The position numbers and the translations under genes were made by a program. Below, one piece after another: positions 22,190 through 33,376 of a stretch of 64,000 nt of DNA; the first letter of the stretch is position 1, and every line of letters begins with the position of its first letter. This stretch comes from Coptis chinensis (taxonomy: Eukaryota; Streptophyta; Magnoliopsida; Ranunculales; Ranunculaceae). Under the pieces are notes generated by a model. That model saw only the letters and a list, made by a program, of their open reading frames with translations. It made no database searches and was not told the DNA's origin. Location: assembly GCA_015680905.1 (NCBI GenBank), contig CM027379.1, positions 91,349,501-91,413,500 of the forward strand, in the 5' to 3' direction.

Positions 22190-24390
22190 TAGGAAATCAA
22201 AAACTTGACACAAATGCATTGAACCAACCCTAAAGAATAATTAATGGGAAATAGGATAATAATGAGAAATCGCAAGTTGGATGCAACAACATTGAACTAA
22301 CCTCAAAGAATAATTAAAGAGAAATCGAAAAATGGATGCAACACTGCATTGAACTAACTCAGAATAATTAATGGGAAATAGGAAAATGGATGCAACACTG
22401 CATTGAACAAACCTCAAAGAAAAATTAATGGGTAACCGGAAAATGGATGTGAGTGCATCGAACTAACCTCAAAGAATAATTAATGGGAAATCGGAGACTG
22501 GATGCAACAATGCAATGAACTAACCTCAAAGAATAATTAAAGGGTAACTGGAAATAGGAGACTGGATGTAAATGCATCGAACTAATCTCAAAGAGTTATT
22601 AATGCAAAATTGGAAAATTGAATGCAAATGCATTGAACCACCAACGTCAAAGAATATTAATGGAAAATCAGAAACTTAATGCAAATGCATTGAAGAAACC
22701 TCAAAGAATAGTTAACGGGAAATCAAAAATTGGATGTAACATTGCATTGAACTAACCTAAAAGAATAATTAACGGGAAATTGAAAATTTGATGCAAATGC
22801 ATTGAACTAACCTCAAAGAATAATTAGTGAAAAGTTGGAAACTGGATGTAACTGTATTGAACTAACGCCAAAGAAAAGTTAACGAGAAATAAAAAACTGG
22901 ATAAAAATGCATTGAACTAACCTCAAAGAATAATTAATGGAAAATAAAAAACTAGATGCAACTACATAAACTAACCTCAAAGAAATAATTAACGAAAAAT
23001 AAAAAATTGCATGCAAATGCATCAAACTATCCTCAAAGAATAATTGACGTGAAATTGGAAATTGGATCCAAATAAATTTAACTAACCTCAAAGAATAATT
23101 AACGGGAAATTAGAAGCTGGATGCAACTACACTGAACCAAAGAATAATTAACATGACATCGAAAACTGGATGCAAATGCAGCTAACTAACCTCAAAGAAT
23201 AATTAATGAGAAATCGAAACCGGATGCAAATGCATCGACTAATCTCAAAGAATAATTAACGAAAAATAAGAAACTTAATACAAATGCATTGAGCTAATCT
23301 CAAAAAAATAATTAGTGGGATGAAAATTGAAAACTAGATGCAAATGTAATGAACTAATCTCAAAGAATAATTAACGGTAAATCAGAAACTGGATGCAATA
23401 CTGCAATGAACTAACTTCATATAATAATTAACGAGAAATCGAAAACTGGATATAACACTGCAATGAACTAACCTCAAAGAATAATTAACGGGAAACCAGG
23501 AACTGGATACAAGTGCATTGAACTAATTAACCTCAAAGAATAATTGACAGACAATCAGAAACTAGATACAAATGCATTCAATAAACCTCAAAGAATAATT
23601 AATCGGAACTTCGGCGGATACAAATGCATCAAACTAACCTCAAAGAATAATTAACGGGTAATCGAAAACAACATGAAACTGCATCAAACTAACCCCAAAG
23701 AAAAATTAACAAAAAATGGGAAAGTGGATGCAATTGCATCAAACTAACCTCAAAGAATAATTAACGAAAAATTGAAAACTGGATGCAACTGCAAGGAAGT
23801 AACTTTAAAGAATAATTAACAAGAAATCAGAAACTAGATGCAAATGAATGGAACTAACCTCAAGGAATAATTAATGACAAATCAGAAACAAGATGCCAAT
23901 GCATGAAACTAATCTCAAAGAATCATTCAGGTGTAATCGAAAGCTGGATGTGAATACATCAAACTAACATCAAAGAATAATTAACTGGAAATCAAAAACT
24001 AGATGCAAATGCATTAAACTAACCTAAAAAATAATTAACGGGAAATCAAAAATTGGATGCAAATGCATTGAACTAATTAAACTCAAATGATAATTAACTT
24101 GAAATAAGAAACTAGATGCAAATGCATTGATCTAACCTCATAGAGTTATTAAGACGCAATCCAAAACTAAGTGCAAATTCATGGAACTAACCTCAAAGAA
24201 TAATTAACAAAAATTTAAAAAATGGGAAATCAGAAACTGGATGTAATTGCATTGAACTAACCTCAAAGATGAATTAACAGAAAATAAAAAACTGGATACA
24301 AATGCAATGAACTAATCTCAAAAAATATTTAATGGAAAATCAAAAATTAAATGCTAATGCATTGAACTAACCTCAAAACATTGTTGTTTT
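22190..24390 (+). repeat. 2.2-kb minisatellite, unit about 57 bp, roughly 38 copies
   Basis: The unit core is AACCTCAAAGAATAATTAAC, then GGGAAATCGAAAACTGGATG, then CAAATGCATTGAACT. Copies vary by substitutions and small indels. Spacing of the CCTCAAAGAATAA motif is near 55-60 bases throughout. The array ends about 300 bases before the Helitron 3' terminus at 24712. There are no unique spacers between conserved repeats and no nearby cas genes, so it is not a CRISPR array. Confidence 0.95.
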
Positions 24391-24682
24391 ATGTGTAGTT
24401 GAAATGTCTCAACAAGTATATGATTGGGAATGACTTGCTATTAAAGTATATGAATTTCGCCTCATTGGGCATTCTCACAAATTTTTTATCAAACTTTTAT
24501 TATTAAACAACAAAAAGAACTCGAAGGGTTTTTATAAAAGTGCGTTATTATTATCATTATTTCTGGAGTGTGATTTTCATGTTGTAAGAAATTTGGATAA
24601 GTGACCAATGTAATATTCATATCTCATAAGTGGATCTATCTACATAGTTCAAATATTGTTTAGAATAATTTAATATAACGGT

Positions 24683-24712
24683 ACCCGTTCGTAGGACGGG
24701 TTCGAAAGCTAG
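24683..24712 (+). mobile_element. Helitron 3' terminus (hairpin plus CTAG)
   Basis: ACCCGTTC (24683-24690), loop GTA, GGACGGGT (24694-24701) forms an 8-bp hairpin with one G-T pair. CTAG follows at 24709-24712 with T after it. The hairpin resembles the one at 8837-8853, so the two may be related. The element lies to the left and would contain the minisatellite and perhaps the NPH3 fragment. Confidence 0.7.
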
Positions 24713-25869
24713 TTACTATTTAGAAACAGAAACTCTTTCTTTACTATATATCTTGCAACTAATAAAAATGGCAGATAAAATTAGAAATACCCCATTCACT
24801 ATTTTTCTTGCAAACTTCTCGAGTTTTTCTCTCACAACTAAAAAAAAACCTTATTATAGAGTGGAGACTGGAGAATCACTACTCCACTTATTATAGGTTC
24901 ATTTCTCAAGTCTTTGTAATGTTGGAGAGTACATCTTTCAGCAAAAAAAAAGAAAAAGTAAAAAAAACTTTATTGGGCTTACAAATCTAAAAAAAACTTT
25001 CACTATTTCACTATTTTCTTTTATTAGGTTTTTGAGCATTTATTCGATGAGATCTTAAATTTATGTTTTTGAGCTTTATTATTGCAACTGAAATGAGGAA
25101 GCGCTGCTCCCAATCTAGAATCCAAAAAATGAGACTATCACGATTCTTCTGTATAGTAATAGATAATAGTTGTTCAAGCGATAGATTTGAAGACTTCAAA
25201 AGAAACCGGTGCGTAGTTTGCACTTGTATTCTATAGTTTCCCAAAATCTACAATTGAACTCATCGAAAGAGGAGGGAACGTTACAGCTAAAGTCAAGTCA
25301 GATTCATAGCTAAAAAGCATGTAAATTAAATTTTTATAGATTTTTCAATTTTAGGAATAGACATCATAAATATAAAAATATAATGAGAAATCCCTCTTGC
25401 TAAAATCATCTAGTTTAGAAGCTTATTTGGTGAGACTTTTTAGGTTGTTGGTTTCTATTGTCATTCCTAGTAAATGTTTATTTGGTATTTCAAAACACTT
25501 GTGTTACTTTAATCCCAAATTGGTTACTGAATTTTTTTAAACCAACTTTGCACTTTGTATAATGCTTTTTGTGTGTTTAGTCCCATGTTGAGTAGAACAC
25601 TTTTGGTGACAGACCTCGAGCCTCTATATAAAAGGCTTATCAGCTTATGTCTACCTTGAGCCTCTAAAGACACATTTTTGGAGATATTAAAACCCTAGTT
25701 CTAAATCTTTTGAGCCTTGAGCAAACCTTCTTCTTATGCCAGAGAAAATTATAAGGTTTTCTAGAAAGTAAAATATCAAGTTGCAGTTTATTCTACTATT
25801 GGAAGACGCCAATGTAGCATTTTGCACTGAGAAGGGGAGAAATCTTCTCTTTCCTTTTTGTTGTTGTTG
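24713..25869. other. No gene; LTR-like promoter motif
   Basis: AT-rich. Around 25570-25640 TTTAGTCCCATGTTGAG is followed by CCTCTATATAAAAGG, an arrangement often seen in retroelement LTR promoters. No partner LTR was identified. Confidence 0.3.
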
Positions 25870-26990
25870 TTGTTTTTTTTTTTTTTTTGTTATTTATTTA
25901 TTTATTTTTGGTGATCAACTGACTTTATTTATATATAGTGAACTCAAAGTGGAATATGTAAATGAGTTCTATCTTCCTCCAGGACGTCCATTAACCAACT
26001 AGGTGGCAGTGTAAGCCACTCAGAATGTGGAGGGAGATTATATTGTGGTTGTTAGATGCTAAACATTGTGCAACACTATTTGTAGATCTACTGATCCATT
26101 TAGTACAGATAAAACTAAAAAGATTATAGTCTAGTAGTGCATCCTCCACTATATTCTTTGAAGTCCATGATATGTTCGATGCCTTCCCTTCCAAAAACTT
26201 GTGAATTTCCTTCACATCAACCTCTAGTTCGATTGAGTTGCTGAAGATCCTGCTCCACTTAATTCCTTGCAGAGTTCTTTTCCATTCAACATCTTTAACA
26301 AACCCTCCCCTTCCTTTGTCAGTTCCTGCAACAATAAAAATACCTTTGTAATCCCTTAAAACATAACCTAAACCTAACCATTTATTGCCAGTTTTAAAAT
26401 TGGCAGCTATGTTGAGTTTCAAATTCCCAGGTTGAGGGAGTTCCCATACTACTTTTAGAACTATGAGTGGACCTAGAACTTGGTCTGCAAGGGTGAACTT
26501 CCGAATATAGTCATTAATAATCAGCCCTATTAGGTTTAGAATTATTAAACAAAATTTTACATCTCTCTAACCAAATGTGCCATATTATAAACAAGCACGC
26601 TCCTGTCCAAAGATTATTATCAATGGGCCAATTCTTTGGTGGTCTATACCAGAAATCAATCCACTCTTTTACCTGTAAGTTCCCATATGCACTTAACCTG
26701 AAACACCAAGGTGTTGAATACCAAATAGTTCTGGTAAAGGGACAATGAAACAGTAAGTGTTTCACATATTCAATAGCAATATTGCAGAGCAAACACGTTT
26801 TGTTAGGTATATAGAATATAGTACTAAGATGTTATCTAGCTTGTTGGAACAATGCTGTGGTAGCACTTCCAAGCAAAGAGAGTGGCTCTAGGGGCAGGAA
26901 TTATGCCAAAAAGCTAGATTTGTGTTGTAACTATGTATCCCATTTTTTGTTAGTTTCCAGTTCAACATATCCACAATATTAAGTCTGGGC
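25870..26990 (-). mobile_element. 5'-truncated L1-type LINE, 3' end with RNase H-like and zf-RVT remnants
   Basis: On the minus strand about 26990-26820 encodes PRATLFAWKCYHSIVPTS. Then 26792-26514 encodes EYVKHLLFHCPFTRTIWYST and WHIWLERCKILF, the reverse-transcriptase zinc-binding region (C..H...C). Next, 26422-25991 encodes KLNIAANF and GLGYVLRDYKGIFI, matching the plant RVT_3 RNase H-like domain; the expected catalytic Asp of the KLN.D motif is Ala here. The T-rich tract at about 25870-25886 on the plus strand would be the poly-A tail. Frameshifts separate the pieces and the reverse transcriptase itself is missing. Confidence 0.75.
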
Positions 26991-28083
26991 AGGAATATAC
27001 TTAATTTGTATCTTTAGTGATGTGTCTAAGTCAAACAAAAAATTTAAAGTGTCTATATTCCAAGACCTAGTATGCATATCAATAAGATCAGAAACATATG
27101 TATATACCTTGTTCTATTCTTTGTTCATCCTACAAAAGAGACAGAAAAAAGAAACAACCAATTAATTAAGTGCAATTAGAGTGGAGTTTGTTTTTCCTAT
27201 AGTTATTCTTGATAGCAAACCAAGCTCACAAAAATAAAACCTAGCCATGGTCAAGCAACATATTTTCTCCGCTAATCCCACGCCATTTTCTTTTTCTTTT
27301 TTTTTGTCGATGCATTAAAAGCGTAAGTAAAAACCATCTTACACTCTTAATTTTGACCTGGACCTTTTAGCAAGTTCATAGGCCAGACTGTTACAAGATT
27401 TAGAAACATTTTTTAGATAAATGATTGAAAACAAAGTGCTTGTACAAGATGTGGTCTAGAAGTGGTTTAAACTTCCATTCCACGTTTGTGCTTGACTATT
27501 GAAGATTTTTTAATGTAGCAACATTGTCTCCTATGATGCATTGAGGCCTGCCACATTATGTTGCCTTCCAATCTGTAGAACATGTTCAAATCCAAGAAAC
27601 CCAGCTTCTGTAGCAGATTGTGTTTGAAAGTTTGAATAGATTGAATGGTGAGTGGGTATATGCCCCTGTCCCTCTCCTTCCCCGCACGTGCCCACAGTTA
27701 CACACTATTCATAATCATCATAATGTCTATAGCAAGAGAAACGACCTACAAAATCTACAGTATACACGTAGTGGAGCCCTGTTTGAGCCAAAAAAACATT
27801 CCTTTCAGGTATAGAAAGAAAAGAAAAGAAAGGATTTTGGATGAATACTTTTGAAAGAGAGAAAGCAGCCCAATAACCTTTTGCATGGTCTCCAAGATCA
27901 TGATTAAAATCTCTTAACAGATCCAAGATAAAACAATATCAAATTTGTGCCAGTGAGTATTGCCTGTTATAATGTCAATTGTCAACTAGTTTATTCACTT
28001 AAACTCTAACTTTACCAATGGAATCTCCCTATCATGAGTCATAAATTAGCTAAAGAAAAATGGTTCTCTCAATACCATCATAT
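26991..28083. other. No gene recognised
   Basis: May hold more decayed LINE sequence. The frames near 27620-27926 lack known motifs. Confidence 0.4.
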
Positions 28084-28088
28084 CATTG

Positions 28089-28371
28089 TGAATAATTTAA
28101 CAATCATTCACAGAGACAAAACACAAAATTTATAGTGGTTCGATGCCAATACGGCAACCTACGTCCACGGGAAAAGAAAGAGATATTATTGTTTGATTAA
28201 ATCTTAGGGTTCCATTACAGAGATATATATATAGGCACAACACAAGTGTACAAAATCGTCTCTTGTTTCTAAGAATGGAGTCTTCCCTTTTTAGAAATAC
28301 CAATATCGGTCGAACTTGTCATGAACCGACCGAAGCCATACCAAGCGTCTGCCTCGACTTCTCCTTCTCCC
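28089..28371 (-). repeat. copia-1 3' LTR
   Basis: It matches 33056-33371 over most of its length, including a tract around GCAACCTACGTCCACGGG. On the minus strand it ends ...TTCA at 28089. Its inner border is blurred by the polypurine tract, so 28371 is approximate. It lacks the GC-rich GAGCGCGCCC segment present in the other LTR. Confidence 0.9.
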
Positions 28372-28482
28372 TCCCCTCAAGTTGGTAATTAAGATATCCA
28401 AATAACCCAACTTGGAGAGTATATTATGGAACTTGGAAGCTGGAAGTCTCTTGGTAAAAATGTCTGTAAGCTGTTGGTCACT

Positions 28483-30104
28483 TCAAACAAAGGAGGTAGT
28501 GACAATGTTAGACTGCACTTTTTCACGCACAAAATGACAGTCAACTTCAATATGCTTAGTTCTCTCATGAAACACCGGATTTGCAGCAATGTGCACAAAA
28601 TGACAGTCAATTTCAATATGCTTAGTTCTTTCATGAAACACCGGATTTGCAGCAATGTGCATAGCAGCTTGATTATCACAGTAAAGTGTAGTTGGCAGAT
28701 GCAAACCAAAGCACAAATCCTTCATAAGAGCGCGAAGCTATATGATTTCACTGGTGGTGGAAGCCATAGCCCTGTACTCAACTTCAGCACTAGAACGAGC
28801 CACTACATTCTGTTTCTTTCTCTTCCAAGTGTCCAAATTACCTCCAACAAAGGTACAATAACCAGAAGTAGACCGCCGATCAACTGAACATCCTGCCTAA
28901 TCAACATCTGTATAAGCAGTAATAGATGTATGCCAATTTTTCCGCATCCAAATACCTCTGCCTGTCGACCCTTTCAGATACTGTACTATTCTGGAAACTG
29001 CATTCATATGTGGAGTCCTTGGAGCATACATAAAATGACTAACCAAGCTTACTGCATAAGAAATATCTGGTCGGGTAATAGTTAAATATATTAGTTTACC
29101 AACTAATTGCTGATACTGACCAATGTCAGTAAGAAGATCACCGGTGTTGTCCAACTTGACTCTACTGTTAGTTGGAGAATTAGATGGGTTTACCCCCAGC
29201 TTTTCTGCTTCACTTAAAAGATCCAACACATACTTTCTTTGATTAAGAAATATGCCTCTTTTTGAATAAGCAATTTCGATCCCAAGAAAGTAGTTCATAA
29301 TACCCAGATCCTTGATGGAAAATTTCTTGTGCAGTAGATCCTTGAGCTTAGAGATTTCGATATGGTCATTACCTGTGATAACTATGTTATCTACATAAAT
29401 AAGAACAACAACCAAGCCTGACTTGCTAGACTTAACAAATAAGGAAGGATCAACATCACTCCGCTTAATACCGGTCATAGTTAGAACAGAACTGAGCTTG
29501 GCATACTACGCTCGTGGAGATTGTTTAAGTCCATAGATAGCCTTTTTTAACTTGTATACTAATCCAACGTAACCTTAGTCTCCTTCGGATGTCCAAATAG
29601 GATGCTCATATACATTTCTTCTTTAAGATCCCCGTGTAAGAATGCATTTTTAACATCAATCTGAAACAATTTACAGTCTTGATTTACAGCTAGAGATACA
29701 ATAATTCTAAATGTGTTCATCTTTGCAACTGGTGCAAAAGTTTCCTTGTAGTCTCGACCATATGTTTGGGTGAATCCCCTTGCAATGAGTCGAGCTTTAG
29801 ACCTCTCTAAGGAAGCATCACTGTTGAACTTGTTTCTAAACACCAAACGACAATCAACTGTTTTCGTTCCGTAAGGTAGCATAATAATCTCCCAAGTTTT
29901 ATTCTCGTCTAGAGCACGAAGTTCTTCTTGCATCGCCTTTCTCCATACTGGACGAGAGTTAGCTTCTCTAAAGTTCTTGGGTTTTTGCACATCATTGACT
30001 GTACTCAAGAAGGCATGATGAGATGAAGTGATATTGGTATACGTTATATACTCCTGTAGAGGATATGCAACGTCATGCAAAGAATAAAAATTCCTGTGAA
30101 TCAT
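28483..30104 (-). pseudogene. copia-1 reverse transcriptase and RNase H remnants
   Basis: The part at 30104-29559 has the copia RT start (VWRKAMQEELRALDENKTWE, ARLIARGFTQ, QIDVKNAFLHGDL). The part at 29478-28897 continues with VLIYVDNIVITGN, LGIMNYFLGIEI and YQQLVGKLIYLTITRPDISY. The catalytic YVDD box reads YVDN, which should abolish polymerisation. RNase H remains at 28725-28483 include [20 protein letters not shown]. They hold an in-frame 66-bp tandem duplication (28535-28600 and 28601-28666) repeating 22 residues of the HERTKHIE(I/V)DCHFV motif. Frames are separated by stops and indels. Confidence 0.9.
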
Positions 30105-30129
30105 TGGGGGATGCAGTTCTCTATCAGAT

Positions 30130-30456
30130 TTATAGTAATCCTTTAGAGTTACTGGAGGTCATCTCTCTCGTTCTGATTGTCGAGAAACTGGAGGTGCTGG
30201 AGGAGTTAGAGCGCGCGCCCCTTAGTTGCTCAGCATGTGAGCGCGCCTGTGCCTTGTCTATTGTAAAGTCGTCAGTAGTGAGAGGGCGCGCACCCCTTGG
30301 TTGCTCAGCATGTGAGTGCGCTCGCTCCCTTTCTTCTGTAGAATCTATACCTTCAATAGGTTCAATAACTTTTGCGGCAGGAACTATATCTTCACCAACT
30401 GCTGGGAGAGGTGCCAAATCTGTCAAATACTCCCCCTGGGACTGATTCCTAGGCAC
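30130..30456 (-). pseudogene. copia-1 linker region with GC-rich repeats
   Basis: Between integrase and RT, two related segments around GAGCGCGC...CTCAGCATGTGAG (about 30209-30250 and 30284-30320) encode SHAEQPRGARPLTTD and SHAEQLRGARSN. Similar GAGCGCGCCC sequence occurs in the 5' LTR (33297-33350). The GC content is far above the surroundings. Confidence 0.55.
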
Positions 30457-31168
30457 AACTGAATCTTGAAAGAAAGCTTAAGATTCCACAAATCGTACAT
30501 CATGAGAGACAACCAGTTTTCTTTTCGCCGAATTGTAACATATGTAGCCTTTCTGTGTGGTAAAATAACCAACAAAAATACATCGAGTAGCCCAAGCATT
30601 GAATTTATCTTGATGAATAGCTTGCTGATGCATATAACAAACTTAACACACCCAAACACTCGTAGATGAGAGAGATCCAGTGGCCTAGATTTGAGCACTT
30701 CCAATGGGGATTTAAAACCAAAAACCTGACTAGGAAGACGATTAATCAAATAAGCAGCAGTTAAGACGCCATGGGACCAGTATTGCTTAGGAACATTCAT
30801 GCCCAACATAAGAGCATGAGTGGTCTCCAAAAGGTGTCTGTTTTTTCTTTCAGCCATGCCATTCTGCTGAGGTGTGCCAACACAGCTAGTTTGATGAATT
30901 ATCCCTGGCTATGAAGGTACTCAGGTAACAGACCTTTGCAAAACTCAGTGCTATTGTGAGATCTAAACATCTTGATTTTTGCACCAAACTGATTAGTAAT
31001 CATAGTATGAAAATCTTTGAAAACATTTACAATCTCAGTATTCGATTTCAACAAATATAACCATGTAACACGAGATTTATCATCAATAAACAACACAAAA
31101 TACTTATAGCCATCATAAGAATTAACGGGAGCAGGTCCCCATAAATCAGAATGGATTAACTCAAACAA
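30423..31168 (-). pseudogene. copia-1 integrase core remnants
   Basis: The part at 31168-30899 reads FELIHSDLWGPAPVNSYDGY, YFVLFIDDKSRVTWLYLLKS, then MFRSHNSTEF. The part at 30857-30423 reads MAERKNRHLLETTHALML, then YWSHGVLTAAYLINRLPS. In active copia integrases the second catalytic Asp lies in a SDNG(T)EF context; here it is His. The first Asp (HSDLWG) and the Glu (ERKNRH) are kept. A frameshift separates the halves. Confidence 0.9.
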
Positions 31169-31176
31169 ATTATTAA

Positions 31177-31413
31177 AGTTGAGTCCAATCCCTCTAAAAG
31201 TGGCTCCCTATCCCTCTAAAAAAATAGTGTTAAAAAGTTTCATCTCTAATAAAAACAAAATAGAGCTAAAATCAAAAATTTTACTTTAGCTAAATCTCTA
31301 TTTTACTTGATTTTAGCTAAAAATCAACTTTTAGCTCTATTTTGTTGATTTTAGCTCTACTTTATTGACTTTAACACTACTTTTAGAGGGATAGGGAGCC
31401 ATTGGACTCAGCC
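31177..31413. mobile_element. MITE inserted in copia-1 integrase, TWA-type target
   Basis: The left end reads AGTTGAGTCCAAT and the right end, complemented, reads GGCTGAGTCCAAT. The arms continue in inverted GGCTCCCTATCCCTCTAAAA and AGTGTTAAA, giving arms of roughly 45 bases. Flanks are TAA (left) and TTA (right), suggesting the 3-bp target of Tourist/Harbinger elements. It splits integrase between SSHTISK and NNLFELIHSDLWG. It has no coding capacity. Confidence 0.8.
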
Positions 31414-31434
31414 TTAGATATAGTATGCGAGCTT

Positions 31435-32030
31435 GGAAAAAGGAAACAAGTTTGTTTAGAAAATTGACAAACATCACAAACATCATCAGAGTTTATAAAA
31501 ACATGCGCAAACAAATTTGACAGGACATGACTAGATGGATGCCCAAGTCTTTTATTCAAAATGTGACTCTCAAGTAACCGACTTGCTTGACACGCCTTTT
31601 ATTCGACTTCAACAAATAGAGCCCATTAGAATAAATTCCTTCACCAATCGTCCTCTTCGACTTTCGATCCTGAAAGATGATAAAGTTAGGAAAAAAAATG
31701 ACATTGCAATTTAAAGAATTTATAAGTTTTCCAACAGATAGAAGTTGGATAGGGAAGGAAGGAACAACTAGAGTGTCACTCTTGAGACTTTGATTAAAAA
31801 AAATCCACTTTACCACTACCTAGAATGGGGATGGTGGATCCATTGGCTATGGAAATATTATGTTTTTCAGTTTTAGACACAAAATTATGGACAGAGGCAG
31901 GGCAATTAGCCATATGATCAGTAGCCCCCGAATCAATTATCCATGAGTTACTATTTTCGGGCATAGTAAAATAGGCATGTAAATTACCTGACACATGAGT
32001 TGAGACATATTGACCTTTGCTAGATGGCAT
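31435..32030 (-). pseudogene. copia-1 protease and GAG-pre-integrase remnants
   Basis: The part at 32030-31794 includes NSWIIDSGATDHMANCPAS, an intact aspartic-protease DSGA motif. The part at 31816-31556 has FPIQLLSVGKLINSLNCNV and EGIYSNGLYLL, the GAG-pre-integrase pattern. Near 31490-31440 CDVCQFSKQT remains of the integrase zinc finger, just before the MITE. Frameshifts lie between the parts. Confidence 0.85.
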
Positions 32031-32164
32031 GGACTTAGTGATCGAGTTGTTGGAGAATTTGACTCAACTGATGACTAATATATGAGTTGGAAATTGATGT
32101 CTCGGCTACTGCGGCATGATCTTTATTGGACAGTTCCTTTTTAAGATGCGGATATAATTCCCAA

Positions 32165-32972
32165 CAACGGTCCTTGGTATGCCAGTTTTTTCCACAATGA
32201 TCACAGTGAGATGGTTCCCTTTTTCCCTTACCTTTTTCAAATCCTTGTGACTTCTTTCAAAAATCATTTTCTGTAAGTAATATAGTAGATTCAGAGATTG
32301 AAGACTTCACCTCGGAGTTCATAGTTTTCTTCCTTGTTTCCTCTCTCTAAATAGTTGCACAAACAGCAGCAAGTAATGGAAGAGTACTTTCCATTAGAAT
32401 ATTGCTTTCCAGATTTTCATATTCTGGTTTAAGACTACGAAATACTGTGAAGATTTTATCCTATTCAGCCTGTTTCAAAAGAGTCTTAACATCAGTGGTG
32501 TGTGGACGATATATGTTTAACTCGTCCCATAATTTTTTAAGATTCCCAAGGTGTTTTGTAAAAGTCTTATCACCTTGTTGCAAAGCACCGATTACAAGTT
32601 GAAGTTCAAAAACACGGGCAAAATTGTTCTGGTTTCCGTATAAATCTTCAATTGAATCTCACATCTCTTTTGCAGAATCAGAAAAAGTAAAAATTCCAGC
32701 AATAGTTGACTCCATTGAATTGAGTAACCAAGATCGAACAAGCTGATCATTGGAAACCCAATTCTCGTATTCGGCATCATCAATGGCAGGACACACACCT
32801 TTGCACCATTAATGAACCCTGATTTCCTCTTGCCACCCAGAGATAGCGAAACAGCCCTGGACCAAGGGATATAGTTAGTTCCATTCAAAAGAATTGATGA
32901 CAGCTTCCAACCGGGATTAGAATCAGTCTCTGTTGTTACAACAAACTTTGGGTTTGGTTTTGGATCTGTCAT
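32165..32972 (-). pseudogene. copia-1 gag remnants with CCHC zinc knuckle
   Basis: Starting at ATG 32972, it reads WKLSSILLNGTNYIPWSRAV, the UBN2-type gag opening, then decays. Near 32212-32167 CDHCGKNWHTKDRC is a complete CX2CX4HX4C knuckle, which binds the RNA genome in active elements. Stops lie between them. Confidence 0.85.
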
Positions 32973-33055
32973 AGTTTTTTTTTTTTTTTTTTTTTTTTGT
33001 TTAAGTAAGTTGAGATTGACTGAGAGAAGGGATTAAGCGCTCCACTCTGATACCA

Positions 33056-33371
33056 TGAAGAATTTAACAACCAATCACAGAGACAAAACACAAGATTTAT
33101 AGTGGTTCGGTGCCAATGCGGCAACCTACGTCCACGGGAGAAGAAAGAGATGTTATTGCTTGATTAAATCTTAGGGTTCCATTACAGAGATATAAATAGG
33201 CACAACACAAGTGCACAAAATCGTCTCTTGTTTCTAAGAATGGAGTCTTCTCTTTTTAAAAACATCAATATCGGTTGAACTTATCATAAACCGACTGAGC
33301 GCGCCCGCTCCTTCATCATGTACAACAGAAGCGCGCCCGCGCCTAAGGGCCTGTCTCTGACTTCTCCCACA
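33056..33371 (-). repeat. copia-1 5' LTR (316 bp) and primer-binding site
   Basis: On the minus strand it begins TGTGGGAGAAGTCAG at 33371 and ends CTTCA at 33056. TGGTATCAGAG follows directly (33055-33045), the primer site for initiator tRNA-Met. It contains a GC-rich GAGCGCGCCC / AGCGCGCCCGCGCC segment absent from the other LTR. Confidence 0.92.
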
Positions 33372-33376
33372 CATTG

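Larger units (their letters stand above)
28089..33371 (-). mobile_element. Ty1/copia retrotransposon copia-1, complete ends, inactive
   Basis: Both ends are defined by a CATTG target duplication (28084-28088 and 33372-33376) and by LTRs with TG...CA ends. Domain order on the minus strand is gag, zinc knuckle, protease, integrase, reverse transcriptase, RNase H, the copia order. A primer-binding site TGGTATCAGAG (33055-33045, initiator tRNA-Met) follows the 5' LTR. The purine-rich tract before the 3' LTR lies near 28372-28392. The coding region is broken by stops, frameshifts, active-site changes and a MITE at 31177-31413. Confidence 0.95.

Noticed and set aside
22190-24390. CRISPR-like regular repeats
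   Set aside because: Repeats are contiguous and diverged with no unique spacers. The host is a plant and the array is a minisatellite.
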